Assembly: GCA_016713565.1 (NCBI GenBank)
Contig: JADJOX010000008.1
Location: 620,001 to 684,000, forward strand
Reading direction: 5' to 3'
Source of the DNA: Ignavibacteriota bacterium
GTDB lineage: Bacteria; Bacteroidota; Ignavibacteria; Ignavibacteriales; Melioribacteraceae
Length of the DNA: 64,000 bases
Part shown: positions 1 to 8,951 of the stretch, piece after piece
Layout: each line of letters opens with the position of its first letter
How positions within the stretch are numbered: the stretch's first letter is position 1
Translations under genes and position numbers: made by a program
The notes under the pieces: generated by a model
Database searches by the model: none
Seen by the model: the letters and a program-made list of their open reading frames with translations, nothing else
What the model was told of the DNA's origin: nothing

Positions 1-1
1 T

Positions 2-226
2 TTCCCAGGCGGCATTGGGTGGAAAAATATCGCGTCAAAATTAAGTGATGTAAAAAGCGATATGAATTTTGGTAAGGCCTTTGTCAATTGGATTGCGGGC
101 GTAGTTTTAATTTATTCATTTTTATTCGGACTCGGCAGTTTGCTGTTTGGGTTTTGGACAAACTTTTTAATTTATGGAGTTTTAGCATTAGTAAGCGCGG
201 TTATTATATTCCGTAACTTAAAATAA
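2..226 (+). CDS. C-terminal end of a membrane transporter, probably Na+/solute symporter (partial)
   Basis: This is a partial gene that enters from the left edge, leaving 74 codons before a TAA stop. The visible part begins FPGGIGWKN, then has two hydrophobic segments (about residues 29-49 and 52-70) and ends IIFRNLK. A GWK motif followed by a variable stretch and a last pair of membrane helices resembles the C-terminus of sodium:solute symporter (SSS) proteins of Bacteroidota. The assignment is an inference from a short tail, and another polytopic transporter is possible. The next gene lies on the opposite strand and converges on it with 58 bases between. Confidence 0.5.
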   Translation, partial: FPGGIGWKNIASKLSDVKSDMNFGKAFVNWIAGVVLIYSFLFGLGSLLFGFWTNFLIYGVLALVSAVIIFRNLK

Positions 227-284
227 ATTTTGGCAGTAAGCACTTTGAAACTAATTCAATTTGCTTATTGCCTTTTTATTTTCG

Positions 285-1151
285 CTAATTTTTCTTCGGA
301 TTAAGCAGCGGTTCGAAAATATATTGAAAGCCTCTTGTAAATCCTTCCGCTTTTGAACCAGCATGATAAGCATCATCCAGCATCCGGAATTTATACATAA
401 AATTTTCATAATTTCTGCTTTTTAACACTTCATCAAATTTAACTATTGATTTTATAAAATTTGGTCTTTCGGGTAATTCCTTTTCAGCTCCCGTCATGAA
501 TAGCGAAACGTTTAGCTCTTTATTCTTTTTGAAAAATTCATTTTCAAAATTAAACATCCAGTCATTGTTTAATTCCACAGCCGGACTAATTGCAATATAA
601 GCGTTGAACAACTTAGGATTTGTAAACATAGTAAACAACGCGAAAACTCCTCCAGCAGAACTTCCTCCTAATGCTCGCCACGTTTTCTTAATTCTAAAAT
701 TATTTTCCATATAAGGAATAAAATCTTTTTCTACAACATTTAAAAATTCGGAAGCGCCTCCGCCGACATTCGCTTCACCGAATGTTGAAGGCAGATAATC
801 ATGCATTCTTAAACTGCCATAGTCAACATTACCTTTGTATGAAAAACTAACTATGAAAAATTCCGGAATTCTTTTATCATAATATAAGCCGCCGTAAATA
901 CTGAATAACAGTGGAAAATCATAGAATCCATCCGTAAAATAAATTACAGGAAAGTATTTTGTTGTATCCTCATAATATGAATAAGGATAGTTTATAATCA
1001 ATTCATACTCAACATTATTGATTTTTGATTTCACTTCTCTTATTTCACCTATTTCAAAATTTCTGTACTTTGTTGTATCCTGTGGAAATAGAAATTGAGT
1101 TGAGGAAAAAAATAATAGCGCGGCAAGTTGAATTAGTTTTCTGAATTTCAT
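285..1151 (-). CDS. Exported alpha/beta-hydrolase, putative esterase (enterochelin-esterase-like)
   Basis: This 288-residue protein has an N-terminal signal peptide (hydrophobic residues 9-23, then PQDTTK). Its fold matches the putative esterase family (PF00756, esterase D/enterochelin esterase type): a nucleophile elbow GGSSAGG at 162-168 with Ser165 as the likely nucleophile, acidic residues near 259-260 and His263 in the YHAG segment. It probably hydrolyses an ester outside the cytoplasm; the substrate cannot be told. It is the last of three genes in one direction (crcB, DUF190, this gene) with a 25-base gap upstream, so it may be co-transcribed, although no functional link to fluoride export is evident. 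Confidence 0.8.
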   Translation of the reverse strand: MKFRKLIQLAALLFFSSTQFLFPQDTTKYRNFEIGEIREVKSKINNVEYELIINYPYSYYEDTTKYFPVIYFTDGFYDFPLLFSIYGGLYYDKRIPEFFIVSFSYKGNVDYGSLRMHDYLPSTFGEANVGGGASEFLNVVEKDFIPYMENNFRIKKTWRALGGSSAGGVFALFTMFTNPKLFNAYIAISPAVELNNDWMFNFENEFFKKNKELNVSLFMTGAEKELPERPNFIKSIVKFDEVLKSRNYENFMYKFRMLDDAYHAGSKAEGFTRGFQYIFEPLLNPKKN

Positions 1152-1176
1152 AGTTCGCTCATTTTATTTAATCAAA

Positions 1177-1521
1177 TTATTTAGAAGAAAAATGCCTTAT
1201 AATATTTGCTTGTTCAACAGTAATGAGTCCGCCCGAGTTTGATTTTTCTAAAATATCATCAATAATTGGAAGAAACTTTTGAATATTTTCTTCTGAATCT
1301 ACAATTTCAATTACCAGCGGTAAATCTTCAGAAAGTCTTAAAACCTTGCTTGTATGAATTTTGCTGTTTTTCCCAAATCCCATTATACCTTTGTAAACGG
1401 TGCTTCCCGCAAGGTTTGCTTGTTTTGCCGAAACAACAATTTTTTCATAAACGGGAATAGGACCAATTTTATCATTTTCCCCGATAAATATTCTTAATAA
1501 TTGTCCTTTTAAATAATTCAT
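1177..1521 (-). CDS. DUF190 family PII-like protein
   Basis: This small 114-residue protein belongs to the DUF190 family, a ferredoxin-like fold related to PII signal proteins. Visible family traits are the start LKGQLLRIFIGE, the segment AGSTVYKGIMGFG (about 37-49) and LPLVIEIVDSEE (about 68-79). Members are commonly found next to crcB and are presumed to modulate the channel; the ligand is not settled. Here it starts 8 bases after the crcB stop on the same strand, so co-translation is likely. Confidence 0.88.
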   Translation of the reverse strand: MNYLKGQLLRIFIGENDKIGPIPVYEKIVVSAKQANLAGSTVYKGIMGFGKNSKIHTSKVLRLSEDLPLVIEIVDSEENIQKFLPIIDDILEKSNSGGLITVEQANIIRHFSSK

Positions 1522-1529
1522 ATAAACCT

Positions 1530-1895
1530 TTATTTAGATATTATGTAAGCGAAATAAATTCCTAGAATTGTAACAGCTACACTCAAAAATATATTTAACG
1601 CGGCAAATAGATATTGGGAATTTCTTAAAAGATTAAATGTTTCAAACGAAAAAGTAGAAAATGTTGTAAACCCTCCGCAAAACCCTACAGTTAGCAGAAG
1701 CTTTAAACTATTGGATAAAAGTTCCTTATCATCTAAACCGAATATAAAAAATCCAATAAGAAGGCTTCCTAAAAAATTTACGATTAGAGTTCCGAATGGA
1801 AAATAAATTGGGAAATATTTTGAAACCAAATCTGATACTAAATATCTTAAACTTCCACCAATTCCGGCGCCAATAAATACAAAAAGAAATTTCAT
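1530..1895 (-). CDS. crcB: Fluoride ion channel CrcB/Fluc
   Basis: This 121-residue four-helix membrane protein is of normal length for a Fluc fluoride exporter, which works as a dual-topology dimer in the inner membrane. Diagnostic motifs are GGSLRY (13-18), the conserved Asn40 after GTLIV, and GFCGGFTTFSTFSFE (71-85), which holds the phenylalanine and polar-track residues lining the F- pores. It heads a three-gene run with the DUF190 gene 8 bases downstream. No fluoride riboswitch was recognised in the 105 bases separating it from the divergent DUF4097 gene, so its induction is not explained by the sequence. Confidence 0.95.
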   Translation of the reverse strand: MKFLFVFIGAGIGGSLRYLVSDLVSKYFPIYFPFGTLIVNFLGSLLIGFFIFGLDDKELLSNSLKLLLTVGFCGGFTTFSTFSFETFNLLRNSQYLFAALNIFLSVAVTILGIYFAYIISK

Positions 1896-2000
1896 AAAAT
1901 AAATTGTATGATCTTATCAAAATTATTTTTTTAAATATACTAACTTTTTAGCGTGTTATCAGTCTAATTATTTGAAGAAAATTTACTTAACGGAGATGTT

Positions 2001-2918
2001 ATGAAAGCTAAAATTTCAATTAAATTTATTCTTTTATTATTTATCATGTTTTTAAATATTTTATCTGCAAAAAAAATGGATACAAAAGAACTTGAGTTGA
2101 TCCAGCAGAAAAATTATAAAGTGAATATTGGACAGAACCTAAAAGTTAAAACCGATTTAGGCGATATAATTATTAAATCATGGGATAAAAATGAAGTAGA
2201 AATTCAAATCTATGGAAATAAAAACGCGGAATCCAAAATGGAATTTAGTTTTAACCAAAATGAAAATACCGTTGAAGTTATTGGTGAAAAAGAAGGCGGA
2301 AAAATTTTCGGCTGGTTCAATAAAATTGAACTGAAATATGAAATAAAAGTCCCGAAGAAATTTAATTTAGACCTTAAGACTTCCGGCGGTGATATGATGG
2401 CTAAAGTTGTTGAGGGAAATTTTGAATTTAAAACATCGGGCGGTGATATTTTTATCGAAAATTCTAAAGGTAAAATCAACGCAACAACATCCGGAGGAGA
2501 CGTTGTTGTAAATGAATTTACCGGAAATACTAAAACTGAAACTTCCGGCGGTGATATAGAAATAACCAAGACTTTCGGCAATGTTTATGCCGCGACTTCC
2601 GGCGGCGATGTTGTAATAAAATCATCCGAAGGGGAAATTGAAGCAAAAACATCAGGCGGAGATATTTCATTGGATTATTCGGGTAAAGACGCGGATATAA
2701 GTCTTTCAACTTCCGGCGGTGATATTGACGTTAACATTCCGAGTAACTTAAACGCCAATGCGGAAATTAAAACATCGGGCGGAAGAATTTACAACAATTT
2801 TCAAAATATTAACAATTCAACTATTACCAAATCCAAGATAGAAGGTAATTTTAATAAGGGTGGAAAAAAATTAGTCTGCAGAACATCCGGTGGTGATATT
2901 AGAATTACACAGAAATAA
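2001..2918 (+). CDS. Exported DUF4097-type repeat protein (putative adhesin)
   Basis: This 305-residue protein has a signal peptide (to about residue 23, LNILSAKK). Its body is a DUF4097-type beta-helix in which TSGGD(I/V/M), or a close variant, recurs nine times, mostly every 17-20 residues, each repeat likely forming one coil. DUF4097 proteins are often annotated as adhesins, but function is generally unproved. A clear SD (GGAG, 1993-1996) precedes the ATG. It is transcribed divergently from crcB and ends at a good terminator, so it is probably monocistronic. Confidence 0.75.
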   Translation: MKAKISIKFILLLFIMFLNILSAKKMDTKELELIQQKNYKVNIGQNLKVKTDLGDIIIKSWDKNEVEIQIYGNKNAESKMEFSFNQNENTVEVIGEKEGGKIFGWFNKIELKYEIKVPKKFNLDLKTSGGDMMAKVVEGNFEFKTSGGDIFIENSKGKINATTSGGDVVVNEFTGNTKTETSGGDIEITKTFGNVYAATSGGDVVIKSSEGEIEAKTSGGDISLDYSGKDADISLSTSGGDIDVNIPSNLNANAEIKTSGGRIYNNFQNINNSTITKSKIEGNFNKGGKKLVCRTSGGDIRITQK

Positions 2919-2940
2919 ATTTTTTAAGTAAACAAAATGA

Positions 2941-2966
2941 TGCCGCGTAATTTGCGGCATTTTTTA
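2941..2966 (+). terminator. Rho-independent terminator after the DUF4097 gene
   Basis: The inverted repeat TGCCGC/GCGGCA has a 7-base loop and is followed by a run of seven T. It lies 22 bases after the stop codon. Confidence 0.85.
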
Positions 2967-3042
2967 TTTTAAATAATAATTACCCACTTTCCAAAAAAAA
3001 TATTAACTTTAGTAAAAACATTACAAAAGGAAAAAACTTCAT

Positions 3043-3738
3043 TTGAAGGTAAGTGTACTTTTTTTACTATTATTTTCAACTTTACTAACCGCGCAGAATT
3101 CCGAAAATAATTCGCCTCCGCAAAAAATGGTTCTTGTTCCTGGCGGCAATTTTGTAATGGGAAGCGAAATTGGCGATCCTGATGAAAAACCCCGGCACAT
3201 TGAATTTACAGAAGCATTTTTTATTGACATATATGAAGTGAGCAACGCGGAATTTGCGGAATTTGATTCTACATTTAAATTTCCGAAGGGTTTGGAAAAT
3301 AGTCCCGCTGTTGTGAATTGGTTTATGGCAGACGCTTACGCAAAATCAATTGGCAAAAGATTGCCGACAGAAAAAGAATGGGAAAAAGCGGCAAGAGGAA
3401 CTGACGGCAGAATGTTTCCATGGGGAAATTCGTTTGACGAAACTTTTGTAGCATGGGATCATAAAGATGAACGGGGCAGCGCAATCGCAAAACCGCAAAG
3501 TCCATACGGCTGTTACGATATGTCCGGCAGTGTTTGGGAATGGACTTCCGATTGGTATAAGCCATATTCCGGAAATATTATTCCAATGGAAGAGTACGGC
3601 GAAAAATACAAAGTAATGAGAGGCGGTTCGAATTTTAACAATTTTTCATTTATGCGCACATCGCAAAGATATTATTTGCTTCCTGATAAAATTAGTAAAT
3701 ACTTTGTCGGATTTAGATGTGTTAAAGACATTAAATAA
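3043..3738 (+). CDS. Exported SUMF1/FGE-sulfatase-fold protein
   Basis: This 231-residue protein starts at TTG. The start is supported by an AAAAGG site 12 bases upstream and by the signal peptide it creates (residues 1-17); the next ATG would remove that peptide. The fold is the formylglycine-generating-enzyme (SUMF1) domain: VPGGNFVMGSE (32-42), RLPTEKEWEKAARG (106-119), WEWTSDWY (155-162), RGGSN (193-197) and GFRC at 223-226. The paired catalytic cysteines of true FGE are not visible where expected (the segment reads SFMRTSQRYY), so it is probably a non-catalytic or differently acting member. The next gene follows after 22 bases, probably in the same transcript. Confidence 0.8.
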   Translation: MKVSVLFLLLFSTLLTAQNSENNSPPQKMVLVPGGNFVMGSEIGDPDEKPRHIEFTEAFFIDIYEVSNAEFAEFDSTFKFPKGLENSPAVVNWFMADAYAKSIGKRLPTEKEWEKAARGTDGRMFPWGNSFDETFVAWDHKDERGSAIAKPQSPYGCYDMSGSVWEWTSDWYKPYSGNIIPMEEYGEKYKVMRGGSNFNNFSFMRTSQRYYLLPDKISKYFVGFRCVKDIK

Positions 3739-3760
3739 ATTTTACAAACTTTAGAGTAAA

Positions 3761-4969
3761 ATGAACTTCAAAACAATTCTTGTAATAGTATTTATTTTTA
3801 TAGAAAATATTTTTCCGCAAAAAGTAAATGATTTTCCTTCGCCTGAAGATCCACTGTTTGTTAGAGTTGATAAATACAATAAATTAATTTTAGGTAATCA
3901 TTGGAATGAAGGAACAATTATGCAGCGCGTAATTTTTCCTCCTGCAGGTTTAGATAAACCTCTGATCGGTCCGCAGGCTGACTGTCTTGACCCGACTTCC
4001 GAAATGCTCGCGGCTTATTCGCATAAATATTTTTTAACGAAGAATGAAAATGACAGAAAAATCGCGAATCAAATATTTGAAGGAATATTAAAACTCGAAA
4101 ACGTTACTGGAGTTCCCGGTTTGGTTGCGCGAAGTTTCAATAAAACCGATAAACCGCTTTGGCATGAAGAAGTAATGTGGTATCATGAATGGCATTGGTC
4201 GACTTCACTTCCCGGTTATAGATGGTTAGGGGATTTAAGTTCGGATAAGTTTGTTTCAATTTTTTATGGCGTTGGAACCTATTGGGAATTTTGCGCCGAC
4301 GACAATTATAAAATAAAAGCACAAGGCTTAATTGATAGATTCGTAAGCAGGGTAATAGATAATAATTTCAAACTTACAGATCTCGACGGGAAAATGACAT
4401 TGTGGGGAAATTTTTGTCCGGATTTTCCGCGACAGGCTCTAAATTCATTAGAAATGCTCGCCGGATTGAAGGTCGCGTACGTAATGACAAAAAAAGAAAA
4501 ATTTAACAATGCCTATAAGCTTCTTATCGAAAAATATAAATACGATGATCATCAAATATTATCTAAAATAATTTGGCCGGAAGAATGGCAGAACAAGGGC
4601 GATGATTATCATGCGGCAAGATCATTATATATGCTAATGCGTTATGAAGACGATCCAAATTTATTGATAAAATATAAAATGAACTTAAATCGTAATTGGT
4701 ACAGCTGGAAAAATTATGATTTCAGTTTTGAAGATGATATTTGGTTTATCATGGTTTATCAAATCTTGACCGGAGAAAATATAATAAATTCAAAATATGA
4801 AAATGCGATTAAAGATATGCAGGGTTTTCAAAGAACAAAGAATACTTATAAAATACCGACCGGAAATAATTTTAAAATGGTCGAATCCGAAGAAGAAGGC
4901 ATTGCTTCGGCAATGATCAGAAATTACTGGTTTGGCCGTCATTACGGGTTAATTGATGCCTCTTGGTAA
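3761..4969 (+). CDS. Exported protein of unknown function, possible alpha/alpha-barrel fold
   Basis: This 402-residue protein is not assigned to a family with certainty. It has a signal peptide (residues 1-19, ending FPQ). The mature part is rich in Trp, Tyr and acidic residues, with segments such as ADCLDPTSEMLAAY (73-86), GVPGLVARS (117-125) and YHEWHWSTSLPGYRWLGD (141-158). Alternating helices and aromatic clusters recall six-hairpin (alpha/alpha) glycosidases and epimerases, so a carbohydrate-active role is a guess. It follows the SUMF1-fold gene by 22 bases and may be co-expressed; a 95-base gap separates it from the T9SS plug gene. Confidence 0.6.
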   Translation: MNFKTILVIVFIFIENIFPQKVNDFPSPEDPLFVRVDKYNKLILGNHWNEGTIMQRVIFPPAGLDKPLIGPQADCLDPTSEMLAAYSHKYFLTKNENDRKIANQIFEGILKLENVTGVPGLVARSFNKTDKPLWHEEVMWYHEWHWSTSLPGYRWLGDLSSDKFVSIFYGVGTYWEFCADDNYKIKAQGLIDRFVSRVIDNNFKLTDLDGKMTLWGNFCPDFPRQALNSLEMLAGLKVAYVMTKKEKFNNAYKLLIEKYKYDDHQILSKIIWPEEWQNKGDDYHAARSLYMLMRYEDDPNLLIKYKMNLNRNWYSWKNYDFSFEDDIWFIMVYQILTGENIINSKYENAIKDMQGFQRTKNTYKIPTGNNFKMVESEEEGIASAMIRNYWFGRHYGLIDASW

Positions 4970-5064
4970 CTATGTAATATATTTAAGGTCAAAATCCTTT
5001 CCATTGTTTACCGCTTAAAATTTGCTATTTTTAACTATTAATTATTCATAATCTTTAATGCTAA

Positions 5065-6324
5065 ATGACAAAATTAAATCTTGTGTATTCGGTTAAAAAT
5101 CTTTTTTCGCACAAAATTTTTACTTCAATTATTTTAATAATATTCTCATTAAGTTCATTTGCCTCAGAAACAAAAGTTAAAAGTCTTCAATATTATGTTA
5201 ACAAAAATGTTAATTCACTGCCGGTTTATAAACTTGGAAGCAATGATAAGTTAAATATTTATTTTGAAGCTGAATCTGATGAAAATCCATCATTTGCAAT
5301 TCACTTTAAAGCGTGCGATAAAAATTGGGAGCCTTATGACAATCTTTTGGTACAAGGAACTAGAGACAACGCAATTTATAATATTAGCACCGAAAGACTT
5401 CCTTCTACCACTAATGGCGCGAGCTACTTTGTAAGCGAATCGTTTCCAAATAATGACGTACAATTTAATGTAAGCGGCAATTGGAAATTTTATATAACAG
5501 ATTCATACGATGAAGAAATGGTCTACGAGTTCGGAAGATTTTTTATTGTGGAAGATATTGTTAAACTTAAAATTGACGTTCAGAATTGGAGAAGGGAAGG
5601 AAAAATTTCGTCTAATACGGAATACGACAGAGTCTTAAATTTAAAGACTTCATTTTCAATTCCCGATTCACTTGATCCTTTTAGAATTGATTATGTGAAT
5701 ATTATTAAAAATTATGAAATTAATTATCCGCAAAAGATCGATAAAAGTTCGTTTCAGCAAAATAAAAATTTTGAATGGGACGGTTCACGGAATTTTACTT
5801 TTAGCACTCTTGATTTGGAACCCGGCAATGAATATAGACAAATAGATTTGATAGATCATAATAAGTATCAATATCCGAAAACACGCGCGCACTTTGATGG
5901 AATTGAATATTCTCGGTTTTATGATTTCGGCAAGAGGGATTTAAATGGAGGTTTCAATTTAATTCAGAAAAATAATCAATACGCGGAATATTTAGTAACC
6001 ACTTTTGAATTTAGTCCGGCAAACCCAGTAAATGAAGATATTTTTATCGTAGGATCATTTACCAATTGGGAAGTTCAGCCATGGTACAAAATGAATTACG
6101 ATGGAAATAATTATAAAATTGCTTTAGAACTTAAACGAGGGACTTATGATTATCAATATGTTTCAGGAAATATTGAGGGTGAAATTGTAAAAAATATCGA
6201 TTGGATAGTTTTTGAAGGAAATTTTTGGGAAACAAATAATAAATATTCCATATTTTTGTACTATCAATCACCGCTTTTAGGTGAATACGATCAGATCATA
6301 GGTTTTGAGCAAATATTGAGATAA
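5065..6324 (+). CDS. Type IX secretion system plug protein (DUF5103)
   Basis: This 419-residue protein has an N-terminal signal or anchor (hydrophobic 18-32). It matches the DUF5103 family, whose flavobacterial member was identified as the periplasmic plug that closes the SprA translocon. Supporting features are an N-terminal beta-domain (YKLGSNDKLNIYFEAES), an ARTH-like middle repeat with many WxxxG strands, and a C-terminal segment EDIFIVGSFTNWEVQPWYKM like glycogen-binding/E-set folds. It is a reasonable partner for SprA, encoded about 12.6 kb downstream. The dehydrogenase gene follows after 2 bases, suggesting co-transcription. Confidence 0.82.
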   Translation: MTKLNLVYSVKNLFSHKIFTSIILIIFSLSSFASETKVKSLQYYVNKNVNSLPVYKLGSNDKLNIYFEAESDENPSFAIHFKACDKNWEPYDNLLVQGTRDNAIYNISTERLPSTTNGASYFVSESFPNNDVQFNVSGNWKFYITDSYDEEMVYEFGRFFIVEDIVKLKIDVQNWRREGKISSNTEYDRVLNLKTSFSIPDSLDPFRIDYVNIIKNYEINYPQKIDKSSFQQNKNFEWDGSRNFTFSTLDLEPGNEYRQIDLIDHNKYQYPKTRAHFDGIEYSRFYDFGKRDLNGGFNLIQKNNQYAEYLVTTFEFSPANPVNEDIFIVGSFTNWEVQPWYKMNYDGNNYKIALELKRGTYDYQYVSGNIEGEIVKNIDWIVFEGNFWETNNKYSIFLYYQSPLLGEYDQIIGFEQILR

Positions 6325-6326
6325 AA

Positions 6327-7316
6327 ATGAAATCCCTTAAAGTTGGAATTCTTGGCACCGGCCACCTAGGAAAAATACACACAAAATTAATTAAAGAAGT
6401 TCCGAGAGCTGAACTGATTGGCGTTTATGATTTAAATTATGAAACAGCAAAAGCTGTCGCAAATGATAATAAAACAAACTGTTTTAATAATTTGAATGAA
6501 TTTCTTTCATCTATTGATGCTGTTTCAATTGTTGCGACAACAAGCGCACATTATGAATTGATTAAAAACGCGTTTGAAAAAAATGTTCATGTTTTTGTGG
6601 AAAAACCAATTACAAGTACAATCCCTCAAGCGGAAGAAGTTGTAAAGATCTCGCATGAAAAAAATCTTAAACTGCAGGTTGGTCATATTGAAAGATTTAA
6701 TTCCGCTTTGCTGAGTTTAGAAAAATATCAGTTGGAACCTAAGTTTATTCAAACAGACAGATTGGCTCAATTCAATCCCCGCGGAACGGATGTAGCTGTT
6801 GTACTCGATCTTATGATTCATGACATTGATATAATTTTAAGTCTGGTAAAAAGTAAAGTAAAGGAAGTTAGAGCAAGCGGAATTGCCGTGGTTTCCGAAA
6901 ATGTGGATATCGCGAACGCGAGAATCGAATTTGAAAATGGCGCAGTCGCAAATGTTACCGCGAGCAGAATATCTCAGAAAAAAATGAGAAAGATGAGAAT
7001 GTTCCAAAAAGATTCTTACATTTCAGTAGATTTTAATTCGGGTGTTTCAGAAGTCTATAGGCTGATTTCGCCTAGCGATCTTAATCTTGAACATTTTCTT
7101 TCATTTGGAGAAATAGGAATTGGCGAACATAGAAAATCGGTTGTTTACGAACAGCCGGAAATAAAAGAAGTGAATGCGTTAAAACATGAACTTCATTTAT
7201 TTGTTGATTCGATATTGGATGATAAACGACCTGTTGTTAGCGGTGATGACGGATTAGAAGCGTTGAAAGTTGCGCAAATTATTTTAGAAAAAATTGAGGA
7301 GACAAAATTAAAATGA
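6327..7316 (+). CDS. Gfo/Idh/MocA-family NAD(P)-dependent oxidoreductase
   Basis: This 329-residue protein has an N-terminal Rossmann motif GTGHLGKIH (10-18), the family EKP motif at 92-94 and a MIHDIDI stretch (163-169) carrying the active-site Asp/His of sugar-type members. It would oxidise or reduce a sugar or inositol-like hydroxyl with NAD(P). In Bacteroidota and Chlorobi relatives such genes are often placed near lipid A or LPS genes; here lptD lies 1.6 kb downstream, so a role in envelope sugar metabolism is possible but inferred. It overlaps the downstream lipoprotein gene by 4 bases (ATGA), so the two are translationally coupled. Confidence 0.85.
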   Translation: MKSLKVGILGTGHLGKIHTKLIKEVPRAELIGVYDLNYETAKAVANDNKTNCFNNLNEFLSSIDAVSIVATTSAHYELIKNAFEKNVHVFVEKPITSTIPQAEEVVKISHEKNLKLQVGHIERFNSALLSLEKYQLEPKFIQTDRLAQFNPRGTDVAVVLDLMIHDIDIILSLVKSKVKEVRASGIAVVSENVDIANARIEFENGAVANVTASRISQKKMRKMRMFQKDSYISVDFNSGVSEVYRLISPSDLNLEHFLSFGEIGIGEHRKSVVYEQPEIKEVNALKHELHLFVDSILDDKRPVVSGDDGLEALKVAQIILEKIEETKLK

Positions 7317-7915
7317 TAAATAAAAGATTTATAATATTTGTTTTATTGACGGCTTTATTTTCATCGTGCAGTATTTTTAATTCTGTAATGAATTTATCAA
7401 AATTGAAATTTAAATTAGGCGCGGTGAATAATTTTAAGGTTGGCAACATGCTTATTACCGATAAGACAAAACTTACGGATTTTGCGGCAACTGATATTTT
7501 AAAATTAACTTCGCAAGTCGTATCGGGAAATTTCCCCGTTAGTTTTACAGTAAATGTATTAGTACAAAATCCAAATAAATCTTCAGCAAATTCCATCGCT
7601 GATATTTCTCTTAAGTCATTTCCGTGGACACTTTATATAAATGATAAAAAAACAATTTCCGGAAATATATCTAATCCGGTCGCGGTTCCCGCGGTTGAAA
7701 ATACAACCGTAATTCCCTTAGAAATGAAATTGGATATGCTCGAATTTTTTCAAGGGGAAGGTCTTAACAATTTAATTAATTTGGCGTTGAATTTAGGCGG
7801 AGCAAAAGGAAATACTTCAAACGTCAAGATTATTGCTGAACCAGTTTTGGGAACTCAAATTGGTGATTTAACTTATCCAAGTCCATTAACAATTATAGAT
7901 AAATCATTTAATTAA
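7313..7915 (+). CDS. Lipoprotein with LEA14/WHy-like domain
   Basis: This 200-residue protein starts with a type II signal peptide whose lipobox LFSSC gives lipidated Cys19. The remainder resembles LEA type 2 (WHy) domains: SFTVNVLVQNPNKSSANSIADI reads like the characteristic NPN segment followed by small beta-strands. Such proteins are presumed to be envelope-associated; no enzymatic motif is seen. Its ATG overlaps the stop of the preceding dehydrogenase, and the ROK kinase follows after 10 bases, so all three probably belong to one operon. Confidence 0.72.
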   Translation: MINKRFIIFVLLTALFSSCSIFNSVMNLSKLKFKLGAVNNFKVGNMLITDKTKLTDFAATDILKLTSQVVSGNFPVSFTVNVLVQNPNKSSANSIADISLKSFPWTLYINDKKTISGNISNPVAVPAVENTTVIPLEMKLDMLEFFQGEGLNNLINLALNLGGAKGNTSNVKIIAEPVLGTQIGDLTYPSPLTIIDKSFN

Positions 7916-7925
7916 GAGAATCTTT

Positions 7926-8879
7926 ATGAAAATTAAATATGCTGTTGGCGTTGATTTAGGCGGGACAAAAATTAAAATTGGAATTGTAACACACGAAGGA
8001 AAAATCGTTAAAAAAATTTCAATTCCAACTCTTGCCGATGAAGGTGTTGAAAAATCTTTAGGACAAATTAAAAAAGGTATTTCAACATTGCTTAAAGGTA
8101 ATAAGAATTTAATTGAGGGAATTGGTATCGGTTCCCCCGGTGTTGTTTCATTGAAAAAAGGAACTGTTGAAAATCCGCCCAATTTACCGGGTTGGGGAAA
8201 AGTTCATTTGGGTAAAATTATCAGCAAGGAATTTTCAATTCCAACATTTGTAGAAAATGACGCGAATGCCGCGGCGATAGGTGAATTAATTTACGGAGCC
8301 GGAAAAGACTTAAAAAGTTTTATAATGATTACTCTCGGAACCGGAGTTGGCGGTGGAATAATTTTCAACAAAAAATTATTTAGAGGTGATACCGGCGGTG
8401 CCGGAGAAATTGGTCATGTAACTATTGACCACAATGGCGCAAAATGCAATTGCGGTTCAATTGGATGTTTGGAAGCATATTTAGGAAATAATTATTTCAT
8501 TAGAGATGTAAAAGAAAAGTTAAATGGTCACAATGACTCAAAAATATTTGAATTAATAAATAATGACCTGAATAAACTTTCACCACAAACAATACATGAA
8601 GCTTCTTTACTCGGCGATAAATTTTCTATTGATTATATAAATTATTTAGGTGTTACATTAGGACACGGTTTAGCTTCTATTGTTAATATTCTTGATATAT
8701 GCAATATTATTATCGGAGGCGGAGTTTCCGGATTTGGCAAGCCATTATTCAGCGCTGCCAAAGAATCGTTGAAATCCAGAGTTTTAACTTCATTAAAACC
8801 AAGAATAGAAATTTATCCCGCTGAACTGAAAAATAATGCCGGAATAAAAGGCGCTTCTTCATTGGTATTTTATGATTAA
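7926..8879 (+). CDS. ROK-family sugar kinase (glucokinase type)
   Basis: This 317-residue cytoplasmic kinase has an N-terminal ATP phosphate loop DLGGTK (10-15), END (110-112) holding the catalytic Asp, GEIGH (160-164) and the ROK zinc motif CNCGSIGC with Cys174, Cys176 and Cys181. These are all features of glucokinase or N-acyl-hexosamine kinases, which phosphorylate a free hexose with ATP. No helix-turn-helix precedes the kinase domain, so it is an enzyme and not a ROK repressor. It is the third gene of a tight run with the oxidoreductase and lipoprotein; exact sugar specificity cannot be read. Confidence 0.9.
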   Translation: MKIKYAVGVDLGGTKIKIGIVTHEGKIVKKISIPTLADEGVEKSLGQIKKGISTLLKGNKNLIEGIGIGSPGVVSLKKGTVENPPNLPGWGKVHLGKIISKEFSIPTFVENDANAAAIGELIYGAGKDLKSFIMITLGTGVGGGIIFNKKLFRGDTGGAGEIGHVTIDHNGAKCNCGSIGCLEAYLGNNYFIRDVKEKLNGHNDSKIFELINNDLNKLSPQTIHEASLLGDKFSIDYINYLGVTLGHGLASIVNILDICNIIIGGGVSGFGKPLFSAAKESLKSRVLTSLKPRIEIYPAELKNNAGIKGASSLVFYD

Positions 8880-8951
8880 ATTATTTTCAATATTTTGAAT
8901 ATTGTCAAATAATTTTCGATAAATAAAATTTATTAGTAAACAAATCTGAAA

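Noticed and set aside
1896..2000. Fluoride riboswitch upstream of crcB
   Set aside because: The conserved sequence blocks of the crcB RNA motif could not be found on the minus strand.
2210..2581. Open frame opposite the DUF4097 gene
   Set aside because: It is a product of the regular TSGGD repeats on the other strand; no start signal and no known fold.
3043..3738. Annotation as a true formylglycine-generating enzyme
   Set aside because: The fold is right, but the catalytic cysteine pair is not present in the SFMRTSQRYY segment, and no sulfatase gene is nearby.
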